From Siphlonurus alternatus (lineage: Eukaryota > Arthropoda > Insecta > Ephemeroptera > Siphlonuridae), in NCBI GenBank assembly GCA_949825025.1, contig OX463784.1:15481283-15545282 (forward strand): DNA of 64,000 bases, given 5' to 3'. The stretch's first letter is position 1. Every line of letters begins with the position of its first letter. Positions 1-11,520 of the stretch are shown here, piece by piece. The position numbers and the translations under genes are program-made. The notes below the pieces were generated by a model, which was not told the DNA's origin, did no database searches, and was given only the letters and a program-made list of their open reading frames with translations.

Positions 1-83
1 TCAAAATTCCTTCATATTTGAACTCCTAGGGTCTAATTATTTGACGTCAGGTGTTTTCAGCATGATCGAGAGAAAATTAAATG

Positions 84-127
84 TTTTGGTTTTGTCAAGT
101 TTTGCAGTTTTCACTGTTTTGAAGTTT
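84..127 (+). other. Phased T-tracts within the monomer, example copy
   Basis: T-tracts lie at 84-87, 90-93, 100-103, 108-111, 117-120 and 125-127, so their starts are 6, 10, 8, 9 and 8 bp apart. Five of them are GTTTT. The same run is present in almost every monomer. Tracts repeated near the helical period can bend DNA and influence nucleosome placement; that is an inference from spacing only. The run also looks like a degenerate 8-10 bp internal repeat and may be a remnant of how the monomer arose. Confidence 0.5.
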
Positions 128-208
128 AAGGCCTCAAATTCCGGCTTTTTCGTTTGTTATTAAATCTTCAAAATTCCTTCATATTCGTACTCCTAGGGTC
201 CAATTACA

Positions 209-216
209 TGACGTCA
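209..216. promoter_or_regulatory. TGACGTCA palindrome (CRE/bZIP-type site), example copy
   Basis: This perfect 8-bp palindrome is visible here and at the same monomer position (for example 42-49) in most monomers of the window. It matches the site bound by CREB/ATF-class bZIP factors in animals and by TGA-class bZIP factors in plants. Monomers of the ATGGTTTCAGG type lack it, and it is reduced to TGATGTCA near 39,245, 45,087 and 48,427. With several hundred copies in one array it could be an abundant protein-binding site, but no binding is demonstrated, and it could be only a conserved part of the repeat. Confidence 0.45.
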
Positions 217-283
217 GGTGTTTTCAGCATGATCGAGCTAAAATTTGAAGTTTTGGTTTTGTCATGTTTTGCCGTTTTCACTG

Positions 284-306
284 TTTTGAAGTTTAAGGCC
301 TCAAAA
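284..306. other. Dyad TTTTGA-N11-TCAAAA, example copy
   Basis: There are perfect 6-bp inverted arms at 284-289 and 301-306 around an 11-bp spacer containing AAGGCC. The element recurs in most monomers, but is broken in those with CAAATTCC instead of CAAAATCC. Dyad symmetries are reported as common in centromeric satellites that lack CENP-B boxes; whether this one extrudes or binds a protein is unknown. Confidence 0.5.
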
Positions 307-499
307 TCCGGCTTTTTCGTTTGTAATTGAATTTTCAAAATTCCTTCATATTTGAACTCCTAGGGTCCAATTACATGGTTTCAGGTGTTTTCAGCATGAT
401 CGAGCTAAAATTAGAAGTTTGGTTTTGTCAAGTTTTGCCGTTTTCACTGTTTTAAAGTTTAAGGCCTCAAAATCCGGCTTTTTTGTTTGTTATTAAATC

Positions 500-522
500 T
501 TCAAAATTCCTTCATATTTGAA
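500..522. other. Dyad TTCAAA-N11-TTTGAA, example copy
   Basis: There are perfect 6-bp inverted arms at 500-505 and 517-522 with an 11-bp spacer, the same geometry as the other dyad in the monomer but with arms of opposite polarity. It is present in monomers with the TTTGAAC segment and absent in TTCGTAC, TTTGTAC, TTAAAAC and TTTAAAG types, so its presence alternates along the higher-order repeats. Confidence 0.5.
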
Positions 523-3500
523 CTCTTAGGGTCCAATTACATGGTTTCAGGTGATTTCAGCATGATCGAGCTAAAATTAGAAGTTTTGGTGTTGTCAAGT
601 TTTGCCGATTTCTCTGTTTTGAAGTTTAAGGCCTCAAAATCCGGCTTTTTTGTTTGTGATTGAATCTTCAAAATTCCTTCATATTTGAACTCCTAGGGTC
701 TAATTATTTGACGTCAGGTGTTTTCAGCATGATCGAGAGAAAATTAAATGTTTTGGTTTTGTCAAGTTTTGCAGTTTTCACTGTTTTGAAGTTTAAGGCC
801 TCAAATTCCGGCTTTTTCGTTTGTTATTAAATCTTCAAAATTCCTTCATATTCGTACTCCTAGGGTCCAATTACATGACGTCAGGTGTTTTCAGCATGAT
901 CGAGCTAAAATTTGAAGTTTTGGTTTTGTCATGTTTTGCCGTTTTCACTGTTTTGAAGTTTAAGGCCTCAAAATCCGGCTTTTTCGTTTGTAATTGAATT
1001 TTCAAAATTCCTTCATATTTGAACTCCTAGGGTCCAATTACATGGTTTCAGGTGTTTTCAGCATGATCGAGCTAAAATTAGAAGTTTTGGTGTTGTCAAG
1101 TTTTGCCGATTTCTCTGTTTTGAAGTTTAAGGCCTCAAAATCCGGCTTTTTTGTTTGTGATTGAATCTTCAAAATTCCTTCATATTTGAACTCCTAGGGT
1201 CTAATTATTTGACGTCAGTTGTTTTCAGCATGATCGAGAGAAAATTAAATGTTTTGGTTTTGTCAAGTTTTGCCGTTTTCACTGTTTTGAAGTTTAAGGC
1301 CTCAAAATCCGGCTTTTTTGTTTGTTATTAAATCTTCTAAATTCCTTCATATTCGTACTCCTAGGGTCCAATTACATGACGTCATGTGTTTTCAGCATGA
1401 TCGAGCTAAAATTTGAAGTTTTGGTTTTGTTAAGTTTTGCCGTTTTCACTGTTTTGAAGTTTAAGGCCTCAAAATCCGGCTTTTTTGTTTGTTATTGAAT
1501 CTTCAAAATTCCTTTATATTCGTACTCCTAGGGTCCAATTACATGACGTCAGGTGTTTTCAGCATGATCGAGCTAAAATTTGAAGTTTTGGTTTTGTCAT
1601 GTTTTGCGGTTTTCACAGTTTTGAAGTATAAGGCCTCAAAATCCGGCTGTTTTGTTTGTTATTGAATCTTCAAAATTCTTTCATATATGAACTCCTAGGT
1701 TCCAATTACATGACGTCAGGTGTTTTCAGCATGATCGAGCTTAAATTTGAAGTTTTGGTCTTTTCAAGTTTTGCAGTTTTCACTGTTTTGAAGTTTAAGG
1801 CCTCAAATTCCGGCTTTTTCGTTTGTTATTAAATCTTCAAAATTCCTTCATATTCGTACTCCTAGGGTCCAATTACATGACGTCAGGTGTTTTCAGCATG
1901 ATCGAGCTAAAATTTGAAGTTTTGGTTTTGTCATGTTTTGCCGTTTTCACTGTTTTGAAGTTTAAGGCCTCAAAATCCGGCTTTTTCGTTTGTAATTGAA
2001 TTTTCAAAATTCCTTCATATTTGAACTCCTAGGGTCCAATTACATGGTTTCAGGTGTTTTCAGCATGATCGAGCTAAAATTAGAAGTTTGGTTTTGTCAA
2101 GTTTTGCCGTTTTCACTGTTTTGAAGTTTAAGGCCTCAAAATCCGGCTTTTTTGTCTGTTATTAAATCTTCAAAATTCCTTCATATTTGTACTCCTAGGG
2201 TCCAATTACATGACGTCAGGTGTTTTCAGCATGATCGAGCTAAAATTTGAAGTTTTGGTTTTGTCATGTTTTGCCGTTTTCACTGTTTTGAAGTTTAAGG
2301 CCTCAAAATCCGGCTTTTTCGTTTGTAATTGAATCTTCAAAATTCTTTCATATTTGAACTCCTAGGTTCCAATTACATGACGTCAGGTGTTTTCAGCATG
2401 ATCGAGCTAAAATTAGAAGTTTTAGTTTTGTCAAGTTTTGCCGTTTTCACTGTTTTGAAGTTTAAGGCCTTAAAATCCGCCTTTTTTGTTTGTGATTGAA
2501 TCTTCAAAATTCCTTCATATTTGAACTCTTAGGGTCCAATTACATGGTTTCAGGTGATTTCAGCATGATCGAGCTAAAATTAGAAGTTTTGGTGTTGTCA
2601 AGTTTTGCCGATTTCTCTGTTTTGAAGTTTAAGGCCTCAAAATCCGGCTTTTTTGTTTGTGATTGAATCTTCAAAATTCCTTCATATTTGAACTACTAGG
2701 GTCTAATTATTTGACGTCAGGTGTTTTCAGCATGATCGAGAGAAAATTAAATGTTTTGGTTTTGTCAAGTTGTGCCGTTTTCACTGTTTTGAAGTTTAAG
2801 GCCTCAAAATCCGGCTTTTTTGTTTGTTATTAAATCTTCTAAATTCCTTCATATTCGTACTCCTAGGGTCCAATTACATGACGTCAGGTGTTTTCAGCAT
2901 GATCGAGCTAAAATTTGAAGTTTTGGTTTTGTTAAGTTTTGCCGTTTTCACTGTTTTGAAGTTTAAGGCCTCAAAATCCGGCTTTTTTGTTTGTTATTGA
3001 ATCTTCAAAATTCCTTTATATTCGTACTCCTAGGGTCCAATTACATGACGTCAGGTGTTTTCAGCATGATCGAGCTAAAATTTGAAGTTTTGGTTTTGTC
3101 ATGTTTTGCGGTTTTCACTGTTTTGAAGTATAAGGCCTCAAAATCCGGCTGTTTTGTTTGTTATTGAATCTTCAAAATTTCTTCATATTAAAACTCCTAG
3201 GGTCCAATTACATGACGTCAGGTGTTTTCAGCATGATCGAGCTAAAATTAGTAGTTTTGGTTTTGTCAAGTTTTGCCGTTTTCACTGTTTTGAAGTTTAA
3301 GGCCTCAAAATCCGGCTGTTTTGTTTGTTATTGAATCTTCAAAATTCTTTCATATTTGAACTCCTAGGTTCCAATTACATGACGTCAGGTGTTTTCAGCA
3401 TGATCGAGCTAAAATTAGAAGTTTTAGTTTTGTCAAGTTTTGCCGTTTTCACTGTTTTGAAGTTTAAGGCCTTAAAATCCGCCTTTTTTGTTTGTGATTG

Positions 3501-4675
3501 AATCTTCAAAATTCCTTCATATTTGAACTCTTAGGGTCCAATTACATGGTTTCAGGTGATTTCAGCATGATCGAGCTAAAATTAGAAGTTTTGGTGTTGT
3601 CAAGTTTTGCCGATTTCTCTGTTTTGAAGTTTAAGGCCTCAAAATCCGGCTTTTTTGTTTGTGATTGAATCTTCAAAATTCCTTCATGTTTGAACTACTA
3701 GGGTCTAATTATTTGACGTCAGGTGTTTTCAGCATGATCGAGAGAAAATTAAATGTTTTGGTTTTGTCAAGTTTTGCCGTTTTCACTGTTTTGAAGTTTA
3801 AGGCCTCAAAATCCGGCTTTTTTGTTTTTTATTGAATCTTCAAAATTCCTTTATATTCGTACTCCTAGGGTCCAATTACATGACGTCAGGTGTTTTAATC
3901 ATGATCGAGCTAAAATTGGAAGTTTTTGTTTTGTCAAGTTTTGCCGTTTTCACTGTTTTGAAGTTTAAGGCCTCAAAATCCGGCTTTTTTGTTTGTTATT
4001 AAATCTTCAAAATTCCTTCATATTTGTACTCCTAGGGTCCAATTACATGACGTCAGGTGTTTTCAGCATGATCGAGCTAAAATTTGAAGTTTTGGTTTTG
4101 TCATGTTTTGCCGTTTTCACTGTTTTGAAGTTTAAGGCCTCAAAATCCGGCTTTTTCGTTTGTAATTGAATTTTCAAAATTCCTTCATATTTGAACTCCT
4201 AGGGTCCAATTACATGGTTTCAGGTGTTTTCAGCATGATCAAGCTAATATAAGATGTTTTGGTTTTGTCAAGTTTGGCCGATTTCACTGTTTTGAAGTTT
4301 AAGGCTTCAAAATCCGGCTTTTATGTTTGTTAATGAATCTTCAATATTCTTTCATATTTAAAGTCCTAGGGTCCAATTAAATGACGTCAGGTGTTTTCAG
4401 CATGATCGAGCTAAAATTACAAGTTTTGGTTTTGTCAAGTTTTGCCGTTTTCACTGTTTTGAAGTTTAAGGCCTTAAAATCCGCCTTTTTTGGTTGTGAT
4501 TGAATCTTCAAAATTCCTTCATATTTGAACTCTTAGGGTCCAAATTACATGGTTTCAGGTGATTTCAGCATGATCGAGCTAAAATTAGAAGTTTTGGTGT
4601 TGTCAAGTTTTGCCGATTTCTCTGTTTTGAAGTTTAAGGCCTCAAAATCCGGCTTTTTTGTTTGTGATTGAATCT

Positions 4676-7600
4676 TCAAAATTCCTTCATATTTGAACTC
4701 CTAGGGTCTAATTATTTGACGTCAGGTGTTTTCAGCATGATCGAGAGAAAATTAAATGTTTTGGTTTTGTCAAGTTTTGCAGTTTTCACTGTTTTGAAGT
4801 TTAAGGCCTCAAATTCCGGCTTTTTCGTTTGTTATTAAATCTTCAAAATTCCTTCATATTCGTACTCCTAGGGTCCAATTACATGACGTCAGGTGTTTTC
4901 AGCATGATCGAGCTAAAATTTGAAGTTTTGGTTTTGTCATGTTTTGCCGTTTTCACTGTTTTGAAGTTTAAGGCCTCAAAATCCGGCTTTTTCGTTTGTA
5001 ATTGAATTTTCAAAATTCCTTCATATTTGAACTCCTAGGGTCCAATTACATGGTTTCAGGTGTTTTCAGCATGATCGAGCTAAAATTAGAAGTTTGGTTT
5101 TGTCAAGTTTTGCCGTTTTCACTGTTTTAAAGTTTAAGGCCTCAAAATCCGGCTTTTTTGTTTGTTATTAAATCTTCAAAATTCCTTCATATTTGAACTC
5201 TTAGGGTCCAATTACATGGTTTCAGGTGATTTCAGCATGATCGAGCTAAAATTAGAAGTTTTGGTGTTGTCAAGTTTTGCCGATTTCTCTGTTTTGAAGT
5301 TTAAGGCCTCAAAATCCGGCTTTTTTGTTTGTGATTGAATCTTCAAAATTCCTTCATATTTGAACTCCTAGGGTCTAATTATTTGACGTCAGGTGTTTTC
5401 AGCATGATCGAGAGAAAATTAAATGTTTTGGTTTTGTCAAGTTTTGCAGTTTTCACTGTTTTGAAGTTTAAGGCCTCAAATTCCGGCTTTTTCGTTTGTT
5501 ATTAAATCTTCAAAATTCCTTCATATTCGTACTCCTAGGGTCCAATTACATGACGTCAGGTGTTTTCAGCATGATCGAGCTAAAATTTGAAGTTTTGGTT
5601 TTGTCATGTTTTGCCGTTTTCACTGTTTTGAAGTTTAAGGCCTCAAAATCCGGCTTTTTCGTTTGTAATTGAATTTTCAAAATTCCTTCATATTTGAACT
5701 CCTAGGGTCCAATTACATGGTTTCAGGTGTTTTCAGCATGATCGAGCTAAAATTAGAAGTTTTGGTGTTGTCAAGTTTTGCCGATTTCTCTGTTTTGAAG
5801 TTTAAGGCCTCAAAATCCGGCTTTTTTGTTTGTGATTGAATCTTCAAAATTCCTTCATATTTGAACTCCTAGGGTCTAATTATTTGACGTCAGTTGTTTT
5901 CAGCATGATCGAGAGAAAATTAAATGTTTTGGTTTTGTCAAGTTTTGCCGTTTTCACTGTTTTGAAGTTTAAGGCCTCAAAATCCGGCTTTTTTGTTTGT
6001 TATTAAATCTTCTAAATTCCTTCATATTCGTACTCCTAGGGTCCAATTACATGACGTCATGTGTTTTCAGCATGATCGAGCTAAAATTTGAAGTTTTGGT
6101 TTTGTTAAGTTTTGCCGTTTTCACTGTTTTGAAGTTTAAGGCCTCAAAATCCGGCTTTTTTGTTTGTTATTGAATCTTCAAAATTCCTTTATATTCGTAC
6201 TCCTAGGGTCCAATTACATGACGTCAGGTGTTTTCAGCATGATCGAGCTAAAATTTGAAGTTTTGGTTTTGTCATGTTTTGCGGTTTTCACAGTTTTGAA
6301 GTATAAGGCCTCAAAATCCGGCTGTTTTGTTTGTTATTGAATCTTCAAAATTCTTTCATATATGAACTCCTAGGTTCCAATTACATGACGTCAGGTGTTT
6401 TCAGCATGATCGAGCTTAAATTTGAAGTTTTGGTCTTTTCAAGTTTTGCAGTTTTCACTGTTTTGAAGTTTAAGGCCTCAAATTCCGGCTTTTTCGTTTG
6501 TTATTAAATCTTCAAAATTCCTTCATATTCGTACTCCTAGGGTCCAATTACATGACGTCAGGTGTTTTCAGCATGATCGAGCTAAAATTTGAAGTTTTGG
6601 TTTTGTCATGTTTTGCCGTTTTCACTGTTTTGAAGTTTAAGGCCTCAAAATCCGGCTTTTTCGTTTGTAATTGAATTTTCAAAATTCCTTCATATTTGAA
6701 CTCCTAGGGTCCAATTACATGGTTTCAGGTGTTTTCAGCATGATCGAGCTAAAATTAGAAGTTTGGTTTTGTCAAGTTTTGCCGTTTTCACTGTTTTGAA
6801 GTTTAAGGCCTCAAAATCCGGCTTTTTTGTCTGTTATTAAATCTTCAAAATTCCTTCATATTTGTACTCCTAGGGTCCAATTACATGACGTCAGGTGTTT
6901 TCAGCATGATCGAGCTAAAATTTGAAGTTTTGGTTTTGTCATGTTTTGCCGTTTTCACTGTTTTGAAGTTTAAGGCCTCAAAATCCGGCTTTTTCGTTTG
7001 TAATTGAATCTTCAAAATTCTTTCATATTTGAACTCCTAGGTTCCAATTACATGACGTCAGGTGTTTTCAGCATGATCGAGCTAAAATTAGAAGTTTTAG
7101 TTTTGTCAAGTTTTGCCGTTTTCACTGTTTTGAAGTTTAAGGCCTTAAAATCCGCCTTTTTTGTTTGTGATTGAATCTTCAAAATTCCTTCATATTTGAA
7201 CTCTTAGGGTCCAATTACATGGTTTCAGGTGATTTCAGCATGATCGAGCTAAAATTAGAAGTTTTGGTGTTGTCAAGTTTTGCCGATTTCTCTGTTTTGA
7301 AGTTTAAGGCCTCAAAATCCGGCTTTTTTGTTTGTGATTGAATCTTCAAAATTCCTTCATATTTGAACTACTAGGGTCTAATTATTTGACGTCAGGTGTT
7401 TTCAGCATGATCGAGAGAAAATTAAATGTTTTGGTTTTGTCAAGTTGTGCCGTTTTCACTGTTTTGAAGTTTAAGGCCTCAAAATCCGGCTTTTTTGTTT
7501 GTTATTAAATCTTCTAAATTCCTTCATATTCGTACTCCTAGGGTCCAATTACATGACGTCAGGTGTTTTCAGCATGATCGAGCTAAAATTTGAAGTTTTG

Positions 7601-8522
7601 GTTTTGTTAAGTTTTGCCGTTTTCACTGTTTTGAAGTTTAAGGCCTCAAAATCCGGCTTTTTTGTTTGTTATTGAATCTTCAAAATTCCTTTATATTCGT
7701 ACTCCTAGGGTCCAATTACATGACGTCAGGTGTTTTCAGCATGATCGAGCTAAAATTTGAAGTTTTGGTTTTGTCATGTTTTGCGGTTTTCACTGTTTTG
7801 AAGTATAAGGCCTCAAAATCCGGCTGTTTTGTTTGTTATTGAATCTTCAAAATTTCTTCATATTAAAACTCCTAGGGTCCAATTACATGACGTCAGGTGT
7901 TTTCAGCATGATCGAGCTAAAATTAGTAGTTTTGGTTTTGTCAAGTTTTGCCGTTTTCACTGTTTTGAAGTTTAAGGCCTCAAAATCCGGCTGTTTTGTT
8001 TGTTATTGAATCTTCAAAATTCTTTCATATTTGAACTCCTAGGTTCCAATTACATGACGTCAGGTGTTTTCAGCATGATCGAGCTAAAATTAGAAGTTTT
8101 AGTTTTGTCAAGTTTTGCCGTTTTCACTGTTTTGAAGTTTAAGGCCTTAAAATCCGCCTTTTTTGTTTGTGATTGAATCTTCAAAATTCCTTCATATTTG
8201 AACTCTTAGGGTCCAATTACATGGTTTCAGGTGATTTCAGCATGATCGAGCTAAAATTAGAAGTTTTGGTGTTGTCAAGTTTTGCCGATTTCTCTGTTTT
8301 GAAGTTTAAGGCCTCAAAATCCGGCTTTTTTGTTTGTGATTGAATCTTCAAAATTCCTTCATGTTTGAACTACTAGGGTCTAATTATTTGACGTCAGGTG
8401 TTTTCAGCATGATCGAGAGAAAATTAAATGTTTTGGTTTTGTCAAGTTTTGCCGTTTTCACTGTTTTGAAGTTTAAGGCCTCAAAATCCGGCTTTTTTGT
8501 TTTTTATTGAATCTTCAAAATT
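4676..8522 (+). repeat. 28-monomer higher-order repeat, copy 2 (partial, about 23 monomers)
   Basis: This block repeats 1-3,847 at a constant offset of 4,675 bp, including rare private variants: the TGACGTCATGTG form (1,381 and 6,056), CACAGTTTTG (1,612 and 6,287), CAAGTTGTGCC (2,767 and 7,442) and CATGTTTGAACTAC (3,688 and 8,363). I noticed no base difference in the stretches compared. At 8,523 it departs from copy 1: copy 1 continues with a TTTATATTCGTAC monomer, while this one passes into a TTAAAACTCC (K-type) monomer. The switch falls just after a shared TCAAAATT, as expected of a crossover between two different monomers in register. Confidence 0.88.
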
Positions 8523-9690
8523 TCTTCATATTAAAACTCCTAGGGTCCAATTACATGACGTCAGGTGTTTTCAGCATGATCGAGCTAAAATTAGTAGTTT
8601 TGGTTTTGTCAAGTTTTGCCGTTTTCACTGTTTTGAAGTTTAAGGCCTCAAAATCCGGCTGTTTTGTTTGTTATTGAATCTTCAAAATTCTTTCATATTT
8701 GAACTCCTAGGTTCCAATTACATGACGTCAGGTGTTTTCAGCATGATCGAGCTAAAATTAGAAGTTTTAGTTTTGTCAAGTTTTGCCGTTTTCACTGTTT
8801 TGAAGTTTAAGGCCTTAAAATCCGCCTTTTTTGTTTGTGATTGAATCTTCAAAATTCCTTCATATTTGAACTCTTAGGGTCCAATTACATGGTTTCAGGT
8901 GATTTCAGCATGATCGAGCTAAAATTAGAAGTTTTGGTGTTGTCAAGTTTTGCCGATTTCTCTGTTTTGAAGTTTAAGGCCTTAAAATCCGCCTTTTTTG
9001 TTTGTGATTGAATCTTCAAAATTCCTTCATATTTGAACTCTTAGGGTCCAATTACATGGTTTCAGGTGATTTCAGCATGATCGAGCTAAAATTAGAAGTT
9101 TTGGTGTTGTCAAGTTTTGCCGATTTCTCTGTTTTGAAGTTTAAGGCCTCAAAATCCGGCTTTTTTGTTTGTGATTGAATCTTAAAAATTCCTTCATATT
9201 TGAACTCCTAGGGTCTAATTATTTGACGTCAGGTGTTTTCAGCATGATCGAGAGAAAATTAAATGTTTTGGTTTTGTCAAGTTTTGCCGTTTTCACTGTT
9301 TTGAAGTTTAAGGCCTCAAAATCCGGCTTTTTTGTTTGTTATTAAATCTTCTAAATTCCTTCATATTCGTACTCCTAGGGTCCAATTACATGACGTCAGG
9401 TGTTTTCAGCATGATCGAGCTAAAATTTGAAGTTTTGGTTTTGTTAAGTTTTGCCGTTTTCACTGTTTTGAAGTTTAAGGCCTCAAAATCCGGCTTTTTT
9501 GTTTGTTATTGAATCTTCAAAATTCCTTTATATTCGTACTCCTAGGGTCCAATTACATGACGTCAGGTGTTTTCAGCATGATCGAGCTAAAATTTGAAGT
9601 TTTGGTTTTGTCATGTTTTGCGGTTTTCACTGTTTTGAAGTATAAGGCCTCAAAATCCGGCTGTTTTGTTTGTTATAGAATCTTCAAAAT
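8515..9690 (+). repeat. K-P-Q'-Q-R five-monomer block plus two following monomers, copy 1
   Basis: The order is K (TTAAAACTCC, TTAGTAG), P (CCTAGGTTCC, TTAGAAGTTTTAG, CCTTAAAATCCGCC), Q' (CTCTTAGGG and GATTTCTCT, but ending in P-type CCTTAAAATCCGCC), Q (the same with the normal ending) and R (AGAGAAAATT, marked by ATCTTAAAAATTCC at 9,181). Q' is a P/Q hybrid that lengthens the K-P-Q-R tetramer by one monomer. The block recurs at 11,521 (offset 3,006) and 13,359 (a further 1,838). Confidence 0.8.
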
Positions 9691-10184
9691 TCTTTCATAT
9701 TTGAACTCCTAGGTTCCAATTACATGACGTCAGGTGTTTTCAGCATGATCGAGCTTAAATTTGAAGTTTTGGTTTTGTCAAGTTTTGCCGTTTTCACTGT
9801 TTTGAAGTTTAAGGCCTCAAAATCCGGCTTTTTTGTTTGTTATTAAATCTTCTAAATTCCTTCATATTCGTACTCCTAGGGTCCAATTACATGACGTCAG
9901 GTGTTTTCAGCATGATCGAGCTAAAATTTGAAGTTTTGGTTTTGTTAAGTTTTGCCGTTTTCACTGTTTTGAAGTTTAAGGCCTCAAAATCCGGCTTTTT
10001 TGTTTGTTATTGAATCTTCAAAATTCCTTTATATTCGTACTCCTAGGGTCCAATTACATGACGTCAGGTGTTTTCAGCATGATCGAGCTAAAATTTGAAG
10101 TTTTGGTTTTGTCATGTTTTGCGGTTTTCACTGTTTTGAAGTATAAGGCCTCAAAATCCGGCTGTTTTGTTTGTTATTGAATCT
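9691..10184 (+). repeat. Satellite monomers linking the K-P-Q-R blocks
   Basis: There are about three monomers: a CCTAGGTTCC monomer with GCTTAAATTTG, a TTCGTAC monomer, and a TTTATATTCGTAC monomer with GCGGTTTTCAC. The two TTCGTAC types also precede the K monomer in the 28-mer and in the 36-45 kb region, so K-P-Q-R is usually embedded in a larger 10-monomer (1,670-bp) setting: K starts at 8,515 and 10,185 here, and at 36,532 and 38,202 later. Confidence 0.7.
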
Positions 10185-11520
10185 TCAAAATTTCTTCATA
10201 TTAAAACTCCTAGGGTCCAATTACATGACGTCAGGTGTTTTCAGCATGATCGAGCTAAAATTAGTAGTTTTGGTTTTGTCAAGTTTTGCCGTTTTCACTG
10301 TTTTGAAGTTTAAGGCCTCAAAATCCGGCTGTTTTGTTTGTTATTGAATCTTCAAAATTCTTTCATATTTGAACTCCTAGGTTCCAATTACATGACGTCA
10401 GGTGTTTTCAGCATGATCGAGCTAAAATTAGAAGTTTTAGTTTTGTCAAGTTTTGCCGTTTTCACTGTTTTGAAGTTTAAGGCCTTAAAATCCGCCTTTT
10501 TTGTTTGTGATTGAATCTTCAAAATTCCTTCATATTTGAACTCTTAGGGTCCAATTACATGGTTTCAGGTGATTTCAGCATGATCGAGCTAAAATTAGAA
10601 GTTTTGGTGTTGTCAAGTTTTGCCGATTTCTCTGTTTTGAAGTTTAAGGCCTCAAAATCCGGCTTTTTTGTTTGTGATTGAATCTTCAAAATTCCTTCAT
10701 GTTTGAACTACTAGGGTCTAATTATTTGACGTCAGGTGTTTTCAGCATGATCGAGAGAAAATTAAATGTTTTGGTTTTGTCAAGTTTTGCCGTTTTCACT
10801 GTTTTGAAGTTTAAGGCCTCAAAATCCGGCTTTTTTGTTTTTTATTGAATCTTCAAAATTTCTTCATATTAAAACTCCTAGGGTCCAATTACATGACGTC
10901 AGGTGTTTTCAGCATGATCGAGCTAAAATTAGTAGTTTTGGTTTTGTCAAGTTTTGCCGTTTTCACTGTTTTGAAGTTTAAGGCCTCAAAATCCGGCTGT
11001 TTTGTTTGTTATTGAATCTTCAAAATTCTTTCATATTTGAACTCCTAGGTTCCAATTACATGACGTCAGGTGTTTTCAGCATGATCGAGCTAAAATTAGA
11101 AGTTTTAGTTTTGTCAAGTTTTGCCGTTTTCACTGTTTTGAAGTTTAAGGCCTTAAAATCCGCCTTTTTTGTTTGTGATTGAATCTTCAAAATTCCTTCA
11201 TATTTGAACTCTTAGGGTCCAATTACATGGTTTCAGGTGATTTCAGCATGATCGAGCTAAAATTAGAAGTTTTGGTGTTGTCAAGTTTTGCCGATTTCTC
11301 TGTTTTGAAGTTTAAGGCCTCAAAATCCGGCTTTTTTGTTTGTGATTGAATCTTCAAAATTCCTTCATGTTTGAACTACTAGGGTCTAATTATTTGACGT
11401 CAGGTGTTTTCAGCATGATCGAGAGAAAATTAAATGTTTTGGTTTTGTCAAGTTTTGCCGTTTTCACTGTTTTGAAGTTTAAGGCCTCAAAATCCGGCTT
11501 TTTTGTTTTTTATTGAATCT
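10185..11520 (+). repeat. Two tandem 668-bp K-P-Q-R tetramers
   Basis: K monomers start at 10,185, 10,853 and 11,521, exactly 668 bp (4 x 167) apart. Each unit is K (TTAAAACTCC), P (CCTAGGTTCC), Q (CTCTTAGGG, ATGGTTTCAGGTGATTTCAG) and R (CATGTTTGAACTACTAGGG with AGAGAAAATTAAATG and a TTTTTTATTG tail). I noticed no differences between the two units. This is the simplest higher-order repeat of the window; the same tetramer occurs once inside the 28-mer at 3,172-3,839. Confidence 0.85.

Larger units (their letters stand above)
168..334 (+). repeat. Representative satellite monomer (167 bp)
   Basis: This copy shows the usual order of elements. After TCAAAATTCCTTCATA comes the most variable segment, here TTCGTACTCC, in other copies TTTGAACTCC, TTTGTACTCC, TTAAAACTCC or TTTAAAGTCC. 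Then follow CCTAGGGTCC, a TGACGTCA palindrome at 209-216, GCATGATCGAG, a second variable segment (AAATTTGAAG, AAATTAGAAG, AAATTAGTAG, AAATTACAAG, or the AGAGAAAATTAAATG type), a 45-bp run of T-tracts, AAGGCCTCAAAATCCGGC, and a variable T-rich tail. Combinations of these variants define the monomer types used to recognise the higher-order repeats. Common length variants are 166 bp (one T lost, AGAAGTTTGG type) and 168 bp (one T gained in the tail). Confidence 0.9.
1..4675 (+). repeat. 28-monomer higher-order repeat, copy 1
   Basis: Twenty-eight monomers can be told apart by their variant segments. Monomers 1-3 and 5-7 are themselves a partial internal duplication (AGAGAAAATT type, TTCGTAC type, ATGGTTTCAGG type). 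Monomers 20-23 (3,172-3,839) form the K-P-Q-R tetramer that dominates the region from 8.5 to 14 kb. Monomer 24 carries the GTTTTAATCATG variant (3,892), monomer 26 the ATCAAGCTAA variant, and monomer 27 TTTAAAGTCC with ATTACAAG. The unit starts to repeat at 4,676 with an exact offset of 4,675 bp. The window opens inside the array, so where this copy truly begins is unknown. Confidence 0.88.
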
